DNA of 64,000 nucleotides, taken from the NCBI RefSeq assembly GCF_013184745.1, contig NZ_JAATVU010000004.1:1-64000 (forward strand), in the 5' to 3' direction. Shown piece by piece: positions 1 to 7,399 of the stretch. Source of the stretch: Mangrovicoccus sp. HB161399. GTDB lineage: Bacteria; Pseudomonadota; Alphaproteobacteria; Rhodobacterales; Rhodobacteraceae. The notes beneath the pieces are model-generated. The model was given only the letters and a program-made list of their open reading frames with translations, made no database searches and was not told the origin of the DNA. The stretch's first letter is position 1. Each line of letters opens with the position of its first letter. Position numbers and translations under genes: made by a program.

Positions 1-184
1 TCCAGCCTTCGACATGCGCGTCAGCCTCGGGCAGCAGCTTGCCCTTCGCCCGCGCCTCCGCGCGCCACTTGGCGAGCGTTGCCCGCGAGATCCCCTCTTC
101 AACCGCCAGCCGGTTCAAGGGGGTGCTGTTCGGCGGCAGCATCTTCGCGAGAACCGCCGCCTTTCGTTCCTGTGAATAGGCCAC
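1..184 (-). CDS. transposase OrfA-like HTH protein (partial, cut by window edge)
   Basis: The reverse strand reads from a GTG start at 184 (GGGACAGG lies just upstream) into VAYSQERKAAVLAKMLPP and then a helix-turn-helix (LAVEEGISRATLAKWRAEAR). This matches the N-terminus of two-ORF IS3-type transposases, whose first ORF binds the element ends. An in-frame TGA lies two codons before the GTG, which fixes the start region. The 3' part, and any OrfB, lie outside the window, so intactness cannot be judged. Confidence 0.65.
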   Translation of the reverse strand, partial: MAYSQERKAAVLAKMLPPNSTPLNRLAVEEGISRATLAKWRAEARAKGKLLPEADAHVEGW

Positions 185-679
185 TCGTCATCCTGTCCCG
201 CCCGCCTCGCTGCATAGTTTCAGATCGAAGGACGGTGACAACAACCCTGCACGAGGGGGCACCTCGACCAATGCCGCGCCTCAGACGACCGGCTGCAAAG
301 GGCTGCCAGGGGGGGGCGATCGAGGCGTCAGGCGCGACCGGCAGGTTCCGTCCTTCGGCCCGGCATGGTGACAGCTTGTGAACCATCGGCGCGATGGCCA
401 AGCTGCCGCGCCGCCGCAAGGCCGTAGAGAGCCCCACTTCTGTCGGCCGGAGTCCTGCGCATCGTGCAAACGCAGCGAGGCGACGCGTGCCGCGAGTTTG
501 GGTGAAGCCTTTCGTTCGTCTTGGGGCAGCGTCAAACCTCGACCCTGGAACCGGACGCCTGCCCCGATCTTCGGCCATTCCTAACTTTCGACCTATTTCG
601 CCTGGTCGCCGTTGACCTCTCCGTAACCATGCAACCGCGACAGTTGCCGACAACGGAGCAGCTGCCGGAGACAACTTCA
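185..679. other. intergenic stretch with no recognisable gene
   Basis: About 500 bp between the transposase fragment and the first receiver gene. Several reading frames are open because of high GC, but none shows a recognisable domain, a convincing ribosome binding site or typical codon use. It must contain the promoter of the receiver gene at 680. It may include old insertion-sequence debris, but nothing could be assigned. Confidence 0.5.
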
Positions 680-1102
680 ATGAACGACACGCCCTGCCAG
701 CCCGGCACGACCGGATGCGACGATGATGCGGCGATCAGTATCCTCTATGTGGAGGACGAGGATTTCGACAATGCGGTCTTCCGCCGTCTCGCACGGGAAA
801 GCCGCAAAGGAGTCCGGACCTGCCATGTCATGACCATTGCCGAAGCCCGCGAACGCATGAAGCGCCAGAACTTCGACTTGCTCTTCGTGGATAACGGGCT
901 GCCGGACGGCTCCGGTGTGGAGTTCGCCGTCGAGGTGGTCGATGCCGGGCTGATGAACTGGAACAATGTCGTCGTGCTGACCGGTGGCCTGAAGGACGTG
1001 ATCAAGCAGACCTACGATCTGCGGATCATGCCGAAATCCCTCGCCAAGGACGAAATGACCACCGAAACCCTGCGCAGCGTCTTCGCTGCCCGCTCGGCCT
1101 GA
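680..1102 (+). CDS. stand-alone response-regulator receiver domain protein
   Basis: A 140-residue protein made of one CheY-like receiver domain. The acidic pocket is in ISILYVEDEDFD (about residues 19-30), the phospho-acceptor is Asp71 in LLFVDNGLPDG, and the late Lys is in IMPKSLAKDE. There is no output domain, so it probably acts by protein-protein contact or as a phosphate shuttle. The start at MNDTPC was chosen because upstream in-frame sequence looks non-coding. It is the first of four single-domain receivers around one histidine kinase (1689-4133), which suggests a shared phosphorelay. The signal and partner are unknown. Confidence 0.8.
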   Translation: MNDTPCQPGTTGCDDDAAISILYVEDEDFDNAVFRRLARESRKGVRTCHVMTIAEARERMKRQNFDLLFVDNGLPDGSGVEFAVEVVDAGLMNWNNVVVLTGGLKDVIKQTYDLRIMPKSLAKDEMTTETLRSVFAARSA

Positions 1103-1172
1103 CACTCTCAGATATCAAGGCTGGACAAGCCGCGACGCTCTGCGCGTGCGGGAAAGCAGGAGTCAGGATTGC

Positions 1173-1631
1173 CTATCTGGCAGCCGCCTCCGCTTCCCGC
1201 CCGCTGACAGCACCTGTGGCGGCCAGTGCTGTCGCAAGGATGCGCCCGATTTCTTCCCGCGTCAGCTTCTCCTTGTCGAGCAGAAGCGCATGGCAGGCCG
1301 GGTCCCTCAATTCCCGCGCTGCATGTTCCGGCATCACCGTGAACAGATAGGCCCGTGACCAGCGCAACAGGCCCGAGGCGTTGCATTCTGTAAGGAAATC
1401 TGCGCCGAAACCGTCCGGCAGGTGGTGGTCCACCAGGAGGATGTCATAGGCACCGGAGATCAGGCGCTCGCGCGCCGCCACGATCGTATCCACCGTGTCG
1501 ATGTCCACCGGCGCTCCGCTTTCCTTCAGAAGGCGGACCATGACCTTCCGGTCCAGCGGATCGTCCTCGATGACCAGGCAACGGCTGGCCAACTGCCCCG
1601 CGATGGCGGGTTTGCGTATGAAATTCCCCAT
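1173..1631 (-). CDS. stand-alone response-regulator receiver domain protein
   Basis: A 152-residue receiver protein, divergent from the histidine kinase with 57 bp between their starts. CLVIEDDPLDRK supplies the acidic residues and Asp68 in ILLVDHHLPDGFG is the phospho-acceptor. The C-terminal part (ALLLDKEKLTREE) carries the conserved Lys. No DNA-binding or enzymatic output is attached. The start MGNFIRKP directly precedes the receiver fold. The divergent arrangement with the kinase suggests a shared promoter region and co-regulation. Confidence 0.8.
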   Translation of the reverse strand: MGNFIRKPAIAGQLASRCLVIEDDPLDRKVMVRLLKESGAPVDIDTVDTIVAARERLISGAYDILLVDHHLPDGFGADFLTECNASGLLRWSRAYLFTVMPEHAARELRDPACHALLLDKEKLTREEIGRILATALAATGAVSGREAEAAAR

Positions 1632-1688
1632 TTTTCCCCCACGGGCCACACATCCCGGTGCTACCGGCGGAAACTGAACGAAGGCTGA

Positions 1689-4133
1689 ATGCCTGCCGGG
1701 GAAGCCGCTACAATGCCGCGCAAAACAACAAGGACCGCCGGGCACGCGCTTTCGCCCAAGGCAATGAAGTTTAACCGCAGATTCACCAATGAGGTTCAGC
1801 GTCAGGGCGCAACCTGCCGGATCGCGGAGACCACTCCCTTGAAGCAAGTCAGCTGGACATCCAGCCTCAGGACCCGGATGATCGCCGGAGCGGCGCTGCT
1901 TGTCGCCCCCGCGGTGACTGTCGTGTCGCTGGCCGGGCTCCATGTCAGCAATGTGGCCGATCATGCCCAGCATGTGGCGGTTCTGCGCAGCGATCTGAAC
2001 CTGATCCGGGAGGCATTCGCCGATGCCCAGGAACGGGCCGAGGCGGATCTGAACATTCTCGCGAACACGCCGCCGATCCAAGGCCTGGCACGCACGGCGG
2101 GCAGCACGGAACCTGATCCGCTGGACGGAACCTCCACTGCCGAAGACTGGCGGAAACGGCTGAACGAAATATTCGTCAGCTTCCTCAAGATGCGGCCCGA
2201 CTATGTCCAGATCCGCCTGATCGCCAATGATGCGCGCGGCAGCGAACTCGTCCGCGTCGACCGCAGCGGCGACGAGATCATGATCGTGCCGCAAGGGCAG
2301 CTTCAGGCCAAGAACGGCGAGTTCTATTTCGCTGCGGGCGCCGCGCTGCCGGAAGGCGAATCCTGGACCAGTCCGACGACGCTGAACCGCGAGAATGGCG
2401 AGATATCGGAACCCAGGACAGCGGTGGCGAGGGTACTCTACCCCGTTTTTGCCGGGGACGGCTCCCGCTTCGGCTTTCTCGTCATCAACTACGATGCCAA
2501 GCTGCGCTTCGAAACGATCCTGCGCCGCTTGGCGCCGCGGGGCATCGTGGTTGGACGACGGTCGGATGGCCGGGGGTTCTCCTTCGACCCCGAGACCGGG
2601 CAAATGCATGCGATGCGTTTGGACGGGCCGCCTGCCGATCCTGCAATCGCCAAGGTTCTGGACACGGCCCTGACGGACATGCGCCTGGATGTCGGACAGG
2701 ACCGCGTGGCCGTGGCAGCCGACTTTTCTTTGCAGGCGACTTCGGCCACCTCCACGAGGCTGGGGCTGATCGTCGATCATGATATCCTGCCTGCCCATGC
2801 CGACAGTCTTGGGGGATGGTTCCTCCGGGTTGGCATCGGAGTGCTTCTGCTGTCCCTCGCGGCCGCGGCCTGCCTTGTCCATTTGTGCCTCCGGCCGCTT
2901 CTGGCGATGACGTCAGAGATCACCGAAGCCCGTCGCAACCGTCGGAAACTCGATCTTCCGGCCGCGCGCCGCGATGAAATCGGCGCATTGGCGCGAAGCT
3001 TCGGTGGTCTGGTCGCCGACCTCGCCTCCCGCGAGGCCCGGCTGGACTACCTGTTCGACGGCGTGCGGGACGGCATCTGCATCATGGACGCCTCCGGCCG
3101 GATCACCATGGCGAATGCCGCCCTCAAGGAGCTGCTGGGCTATTCCGACACCGAACTGGTTGGCCAGGACGCAGGGATGTTGATGCCGGAGGCACTGCGC
3201 CTGGATCACGCGACCCTCGTCCGGGACTTCCTGCGGACAGGCGACGCGAAGCGCGTCGGCCAGACAGTCGTGCAGGCTGCGCGCCGGAAGGACGGCTCGG
3301 ATGTCGAGATCGAATTGTCGGTCAGCCAGATCACGAAGAACGGCGAGACCTATTTCGCGGCCCTGATCCGCGATGTTTCGGAAAAGATGGAAACCGAGCG
3401 GGAACGGGACGAAACGCTGAAGGCACTGGAAGCCTCCAACGAGGAACTGGACCGGTTCGCCTATGCCGTGTCCCACGACCTGAAGAGCCCGCTGCGCGCA
3501 GTGACGACTGCCACGGATTGGCTGTCGAAGGATCTGGCGGGCACGCTCGACGAGGACAGCGCCGAAACGCTGGCAATGATGAATTCCCGTGTCCGGCGCA
3601 TGGGCCGGCTTTTGGACGGGCTGCTGGAACATGCCCGCATCGGCCGCCAGAAGGGCGAGACGCACAGCCCGGTCGTGACCGGCGCCGAACTGGCCCAGGA
3701 GATCGTCGACCTGACCGACACGCCGGACACGTTCAGTATACGGTTCACCGATGGCTTCGTCGGCCTGCGGGTGCGGCAGCTGCCCGTGCAGACCGTCCTG
3801 CTGAACCTCGTCAGCAACGCGGTCAAGCACCATGACCGGCGCGACGGGCGCGTGGACCTCGACGCCAGGGTCGAAGACGGCCGCATCCGCTTCTGCGTGC
3901 GTGATGACGGCCCCGGCATTCCCCCGGAATACCACGAGCGCGTCTTCGAGCTGTTCCAGACCATGCGCTCCAAGGACCGGGTCGAGGGCAGCGGCATCGG
4001 TCTGTCGCTCTGCCGCAAATACGTCGCCCTCCACGGCGGCGAACTTGTGCTCCGCTCCGGGGGCGCCGCCACCGGCACGGAGTTCGAATTCACATGGCCC
4101 CTGCCCGAAGAGGAAACCGCGAATGTCGCCTGA
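1689..4133 (+). CDS. membrane sensor histidine kinase (periplasmic sensor-HAMP-PAS-HisKA-HATPase)
   Basis: An 814-residue kinase. A first membrane helix at about 64-84 (MIAGAALLVAPAVTVVSLAG) and a second at about 378-402 (VGIGVLLLSLAAAACL) enclose a roughly 290-residue extracytoplasmic sensor. Then follow a HAMP linker (to about 455), a PAS domain (LDYLFDGVRDGICIMD to about 575), the phospho-accepting His596 in AVSHDLKSPLRA, and a HATPase domain with N (LLNLVSNAVKH), G1 (DDGPGIP) and G2 (GSGIGLSLC) boxes. GAAGG lies 5 nt before the ATG. The first 50 residues look poorly conserved, so a later start is possible. Its 3' end overlaps the next receiver gene by 11 bp. The ligand cannot be told from the sequence. 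Confidence 0.88.
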   Translation: MPAGEAATMPRKTTRTAGHALSPKAMKFNRRFTNEVQRQGATCRIAETTPLKQVSWTSSLRTRMIAGAALLVAPAVTVVSLAGLHVSNVADHAQHVAVLRSDLNLIREAFADAQERAEADLNILANTPPIQGLARTAGSTEPDPLDGTSTAEDWRKRLNEIFVSFLKMRPDYVQIRLIANDARGSELVRVDRSGDEIMIVPQGQLQAKNGEFYFAAGAALPEGESWTSPTTLNRENGEISEPRTAVARVLYPVFAGDGSRFGFLVINYDAKLRFETILRRLAPRGIVVGRRSDGRGFSFDPETGQMHAMRLDGPPADPAIAKVLDTALTDMRLDVGQDRVAVAADFSLQATSATSTRLGLIVDHDILPAHADSLGGWFLRVGIGVLLLSLAAAACLVHLCLRPLLAMTSEITEARRNRRKLDLPAARRDEIGALARSFGGLVADLASREARLDYLFDGVRDGICIMDASGRITMANAALKELLGYSDTELVGQDAGMLMPEALRLDHATLVRDFLRTGDAKRVGQTVVQAARRKDGSDVEIELSVSQITKNGETYFAALIRDVSEKMETERERDETLKALEASNEELDRFAYAVSHDLKSPLRAVTTATDWLSKDLAGTLDEDSAETLAMMNSRVRRMGRLLDGLLEHARIGRQKGETHSPVVTGAELAQEIVDLTDTPDTFSIRFTDGFVGLRVRQLPVQTVLLNLVSNAVKHHDRRDGRVDLDARVEDGRIRFCVRDDGPGIPPEYHERVFELFQTMRSKDRVEGSGIGLSLCRKYVALHGGELVLRSGGAATGTEFEFTWPLPEEETANVA

Positions 4134-4584
4134 CCACGTTTTCGAAAAACGCCCCAAAGCAATGGCGGATGCCGAGATCCTGCTGGTCGAAGATGACGAT
4201 TTCGAGGCCAAGACCGTGATCCGGGCCTTCAGCGAGGCGCGCATCGCCAACCGGATAACGCGGGTCGAGGATGGCGTCGAAGCGCTGGAAACCTTGCTCG
4301 GCGACTGGGCGGCGAACCTTGGCGAGCACAAGCTGATCCTGCTGATCGATCTCAACATGCCGCGCATGAACGGCATCGAACTGCTGCGCGAGATCCGCTC
4401 CGACCCGAAGCTGCGCCGCCTCGTCTGCTTCGTGCTGACGACGTCGAGCAGCGAGCAGGACATCGCCGACGCCTATGACCTGAACGTCGCTGGCTATGTC
4501 GTGAAATCGCAGGCCGGAGAGGACTTCCGCCAGCTTGTGCAGCTGATCGACGACTATTGGACCACCGTGCGGATGCCGGAGTGA
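4123..4584 (+). CDS. Rcp1-like stand-alone response regulator
   Basis: A 153-residue single receiver domain translated from an ATG inside the end of the kinase gene, which implies translational coupling. ILLVEDDDFEA gives the acid pocket, Asp76 in LLIDLNMPRMNG is the phosphorylation site, and VVKSQAGEDF carries the conserved Lys. The long loop (LGDWAANLGEHK) before the Asp strand and the SSSEQDIADAYDLNVAGY stretch resemble Rcp1-type regulators of bacteriophytochrome-like kinases. It is the most likely direct partner of the adjacent kinase. Met14 is an alternative start. Confidence 0.85.
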   Translation: MSPDHVFEKRPKAMADAEILLVEDDDFEAKTVIRAFSEARIANRITRVEDGVEALETLLGDWAANLGEHKLILLIDLNMPRMNGIELLREIRSDPKLRRLVCFVLTTSSSEQDIADAYDLNVAGYVVKSQAGEDFRQLVQLIDDYWTTVRMPE

Positions 4585-5078
4585 CGCGCTCCGCAACCGG
4601 ATCGGCTCTCTCGCAGCCAGCGGACGACGGCGAAACGCCATCGCCGGGCATGCGCGACGTGCAGTTCCTGCTGGTGGAGGACGACGACTTGCAGGGCCGC
4701 AACGTAATCCGGGCGATCCAGAAGGCACGCATCACCAACCGCATCGCCTGGGCGGAAGATGGCATGGAGGCGATCGAAATCCTCAACGGCTGCCATCCCT
4801 GGAGCCGCGTCAGCCCTCCGTTGATCGTGCTTCTCGACCTGACGTTGCCGCGCATGTCAGGCCTCGAATTCCTGCGCACCTTGCGTGCGGATCCGCGGTT
4901 CCAGAGCCTCGTCTGCTTCGTCCTGACCGGCTCTGACAAATCCGAGGACATTGCCGCTGCGTATGACCTGAACGTGGCTGGCGTGATCGAGAAATCGCGT
5001 GTCGGCGAAGATTTCCGCTCGCTGCTCAGGCTTCTGGAATCCTACTGGACCGTCGTCCGGATCCCCGGCGATCACTAG
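4581..5078 (+). CDS. Rcp1-like stand-alone response regulator
   Basis: A 165-residue receiver closely similar in layout to its neighbour: FLLVEDDDLQGRN, Asp86 in VLLDLTLPRMSG, and GVIEKSRVGED. The GTG start at 4581 shares bases with the preceding TGA (GTGA), the usual coupling in this window. An ATG at 4650, just before the fold, is the alternative. Tandem duplication of the upstream receiver is likely, given the parallel AYDLNVAG motif in both. No output domain is present. Confidence 0.82.
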   Translation: MTRSATGSALSQPADDGETPSPGMRDVQFLLVEDDDLQGRNVIRAIQKARITNRIAWAEDGMEAIEILNGCHPWSRVSPPLIVLLDLTLPRMSGLEFLRTLRADPRFQSLVCFVLTGSDKSEDIAAAYDLNVAGVIEKSRVGEDFRSLLRLLESYWTVVRIPGDH

Positions 5079-5225
5079 CCATCCGCAAGCTCCTGTCCGG
5101 CCCGAGGATCGGCCGACTTTCCGCAACCGCAGCACCAAAATGCTGCGCCGGTGAAGGTCTGTTCTGTGCGCGAAGGGTGAGTTCGGCAGCGAGAGCATGC
5201 TGCGGAGCGGGTCGAGCGGCTGCTT

Positions 5226-6350
5226 TCAGGATTTCGCGAGGAATTCTTGCTCTGCCGCCAGATGTTGCTCCGTCGCCCGGTGAAGCTTGGCCGCATGCTC
5301 GATGAGCCAGAGGGAGATGGCGGGCCAGGTTTCCCGGCGGCGCGTGTCGAAACTGCGAGGATAGGCGAGCGTCCTGACGATGCGGTTTGCCGGAGCGCCC
5401 CAGTTCAGGGTGGCGCCGAAGGAGGCTTCGATTTCTGCCTTTCGGGCACGAAGGTGCTGGAAAATCGCATCGTTGCGGGTTCGGTCCTGATGGCCAAGAC
5501 GCAACTCGACCCTGGCGCAACTCCGGCCGACGGTCAGCCGGAATTCCACTCCGGCCATTTCCGTGGGCACCGCGACATGGGATTCCCTCGATGAAGCCTC
5601 CTGAGAGAAAAGCGGCACGCCCGCGGCGCGCATGCGGGGCAGGACATAGTTCCAGAAGTCCCGCCTGTGTCGTGCTGTCTCCTCGGAGACCCGCTTGCCC
5701 GGAAGTGTTTCGGGTTCCCGGGAAGGCGTGGCCATCGGCCGGTACTCCGCGTCCTCCGGGCCGGGAATGACCTGTTCGAGGTCGAGAAACAGGCCGCTGG
5801 CCGCGGTGACCGGGGTGGCGCGGATGCATTGCAGGGCCACCCCCTGGTCGCGCAGCCAGAGCACGGCGGCACCGAGTTCCTTCGGGAAGCCGCCTGCGAT
5901 CAGGATGATGCGCTGGCTTCGGGGCAGGTTCAGTCTCAGCGGCTGCGCGTCGCCAAGAGCCAGGAAGTCCCGGATCCGCGCCCGGGCTTCTCCGCTGGCG
6001 CCCGTCCGGGCGAGATAGCGCTGATGGGCAGAGATGATCGCCTTGCTGTCCATCGCCGCGGCATGGGCGGCATAATGGGCCGCCTGCCAGAGGACATCCC
6101 GCCCAGGCTTGCCCCGCTTGGTCTCGATGACCACCAGTCGGCCGCACCGGTCGAGCGCGAGAAGGTCCGGGCGGGACCGCGTTCCGGGAAGCGCAAATTC
6201 CTTTCCGAGAACGAGAAGATCCTCGCCGAGAGCCTCGGGACGTCCCGCGATCCATTCCTGCAGATGCGCGCGCTCGCCGAGACCGAGTTCGGGAAAGCTG
6301 CGCCGCTGGAGGGGCTCGATGCGGTTGCCCGCCGGGTCGATCTGGAACAT
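5226..6350 (-). CDS. DUF4268 protein with PD-(D/E)XK nuclease-like N-terminal domain
   Basis: 374 residues. The N-terminal half contains RPDLLALDRCGRLVVIETKRG (about residues 60-80), a PD-(D/E)XK-type D...ExK signature as in NucS-like or restriction endonuclease folds. The C-terminal half (about 225-370: FWNYVLPRMR, VEFRLTVGRSCARVELRLG, NWGAPANRIVRTL, WLIEHAAKLHRATEQHL) fits DUF4268, often found in restriction-like loci. It lies 28 bp after an XRE regulator on the same strand, so the two probably form an operon resembling controller-plus-nuclease cassettes. No methyltransferase is adjacent. The nuclease role is inferred and the target is unknown. Confidence 0.75.
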   Translation of the reverse strand: MFQIDPAGNRIEPLQRRSFPELGLGERAHLQEWIAGRPEALGEDLLVLGKEFALPGTRSRPDLLALDRCGRLVVIETKRGKPGRDVLWQAAHYAAHAAAMDSKAIISAHQRYLARTGASGEARARIRDFLALGDAQPLRLNLPRSQRIILIAGGFPKELGAAVLWLRDQGVALQCIRATPVTAASGLFLDLEQVIPGPEDAEYRPMATPSREPETLPGKRVSEETARHRRDFWNYVLPRMRAAGVPLFSQEASSRESHVAVPTEMAGVEFRLTVGRSCARVELRLGHQDRTRNDAIFQHLRARKAEIEASFGATLNWGAPANRIVRTLAYPRSFDTRRRETWPAISLWLIEHAAKLHRATEQHLAAEQEFLAKS

Positions 6351-6378
6351 GGGCCTGCATCCGCGGCGCCGGATCGGT

Positions 6379-6690
6379 TCACCCGGCCGGATCGCCGGGT
6401 AGCACGGCCTGCGCCGGCGGGGAACCCGTCCGCAGCCGCGCCAAGCCCTCCGGGCTGAAGTCGGATCCGGCGTCGATCAGGTGGCAGGCGTCGAGATCGA
6501 GCGCGGCGGCCAGCTTGTGGATGTTGTCGAGCGAGATGTTCTGCTCCTCGCGCTCCACCGCGCTGAGATAAGTGCGGTTGAGGTTGGCCTCGGCAGCCAG
6601 GCGCTCCTGCGACCAGCCGAGGGTCGCGCGGACGCTGCGCAGGTTGCGCGCGAGGATGCGCCGGAGGGGAGAGGGAACGGTTCGCTTCAC
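6379..6690 (-). CDS. XRE-family HTH transcriptional regulator
   Basis: 103 residues with a Cro/CI-type helix-turn-helix at about 12-70 (LRSVRATLGWSQERLAAEANLNRTYLSAVEREE), followed by a short polar tail. Its size and context match small controller proteins of restriction-modification or toxin-like loci. It precedes the DUF4268 gene by 28 bp. A pair of 9-bp direct repeats lies just upstream (6712-6735) and may be its own operator. Autoregulation is inferred, not shown. Confidence 0.82.
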   Translation of the reverse strand: MKRTVPSPLRRILARNLRSVRATLGWSQERLAAEANLNRTYLSAVEREEQNISLDNIHKLAAALDLDACHLIDAGSDFSPEGLARLRTGSPPAQAVLPGDPAG

Positions 6691-6711
6691 CCACAGGCTA
6701 TTCGCCTCTTG

Positions 6712-6735
6712 CCGGTTTTAGCTCTACCGGTTTTA
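6712..6735. promoter_or_regulatory. CCGGTTTTA direct repeat, candidate operator
   Basis: CCGGTTTTA occurs at 6712-6720 and again at 6727-6735, a period of 15 bp, in the 88-bp gap between the XRE gene (minus) and the OrfA-like gene (plus). Repeated short boxes at this position are typical of controller-protein binding sites. The repeats are seen directly; the role is inferred. Confidence 0.4.
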
Positions 6736-6778
6736 AGAGACATTCGTGAGACGCAACCGGAGAGGGAACGGAACCGGC

Positions 6779-7150
6779 ATGGACGAGGCGAGACTTGTGG
6801 AACAGCTTAGACGGATGCGGCCGGACGAGGCCTACAAGCGTGAGGCGGTGCGGCTGGCGAAGGCCTCGACAAAATCCGTCCCTGCGATGGCGCGGGAGCT
6901 GGGCATCGGCAACTCGACGCTCTACCGCTGGATCGCGAAATATCCCGGCGGGGCGGAAGACACGCCGCAGGTTCCCGCAAGGCGGAAACCGGTCCCTGGC
7001 AAAATGTCTGCCCGCAAGCCTCCGGTGGTCAGGGAACCGGATGAGCTGGACCGCCTGCGCAAGGAGAACCTTTTCCTGCGCGACGAGAACGACATCCTCC
7101 GCCGCGCGGCGCTGGCCTTCGCGCGCACGACCTATCCGCTGCCGGAGTGA
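6779..7150 (+). CDS. IS3-type OrfA-like HTH protein, no OrfB
   Basis: 123 residues: an HTH (SVPAMARELGIGNSTLYRWIAKY, about 29-51), a basic Pro-rich linker, and a leucine-zipper-like helix (LDRLRKENLFLRDENDILRRAALAFA, about 91-116), the standard OrfA plan of IS3-family elements. The start MDEARLVEQ was preferred over an upstream in-frame ATG at 6746, which adds only basic residues. Normally OrfB overlaps OrfA by a frameshift, but nothing resembling an integrase core follows: the next 245 bp are non-coding, then comes the opposite-strand helicase. It is either an IS remnant or a co-opted HTH protein. Confidence 0.7.
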   Translation: MDEARLVEQLRRMRPDEAYKREAVRLAKASTKSVPAMARELGIGNSTLYRWIAKYPGGAEDTPQVPARRKPVPGKMSARKPPVVREPDELDRLRKENLFLRDENDILRRAALAFARTTYPLPE

Positions 7151-7305
7151 CTGGCGCCGGTGCGCAGCCTCCCGCAAGGGGTCGCGGCACGTCCGGGGCG
7201 CAGATCGCGCTGCGATCTGTCCCGGGTCCTCCGCTGCGGATCGCGCCGCGGGTCGCGATCCGCTTGACGCTCCGTCCCCGCGCCCCGCGGAGCCTGTCGT
7301 GCCGC

Positions 7306-7399
7306 TTGACGGCGGCGGAACCGGCTCGGCCTGCGGCCTCTGCCGCCGTGTCTGCGACACGCCGTCCTCGCCAGCATCCGCCGGTTCCGCCGCCGTCAA
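7306..7399. repeat. 20-bp perfect inverted repeat at the distal end of the recombinase-helicase operon
   Basis: The left arm at 7306-7325 (TTGACGGCGGCGGAACCGGC) is the exact reverse complement of 7380-7399, with a 54-bp spacer that itself contains GTGT-CTGCG-ACAC. The right arm overlaps the stop codon of the helicase gene (TGA at 7398-7396). It could be a transcription terminator without a T-tract, an end of the mobile unit, or a recombination site for the three tyrosine recombinases. The pairing is certain; the function is not. Confidence 0.75.

Noticed and set aside
1632-2882. Long minus-strand open frame opposite the histidine kinase
   Set aside because: It is a shadow of the kinase gene; only the 1173-1631 part has receiver-domain sequence.
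2913-4463. 516-codon minus-strand open frame
   Set aside because: Antisense to the kinase and receiver genes, with no domain similarity; GC-rich shadow.
5226-6690. Complete type II restriction-modification system
   Set aside because: No methyltransferase gene is adjacent; only a regulator and nuclease-like protein are present.
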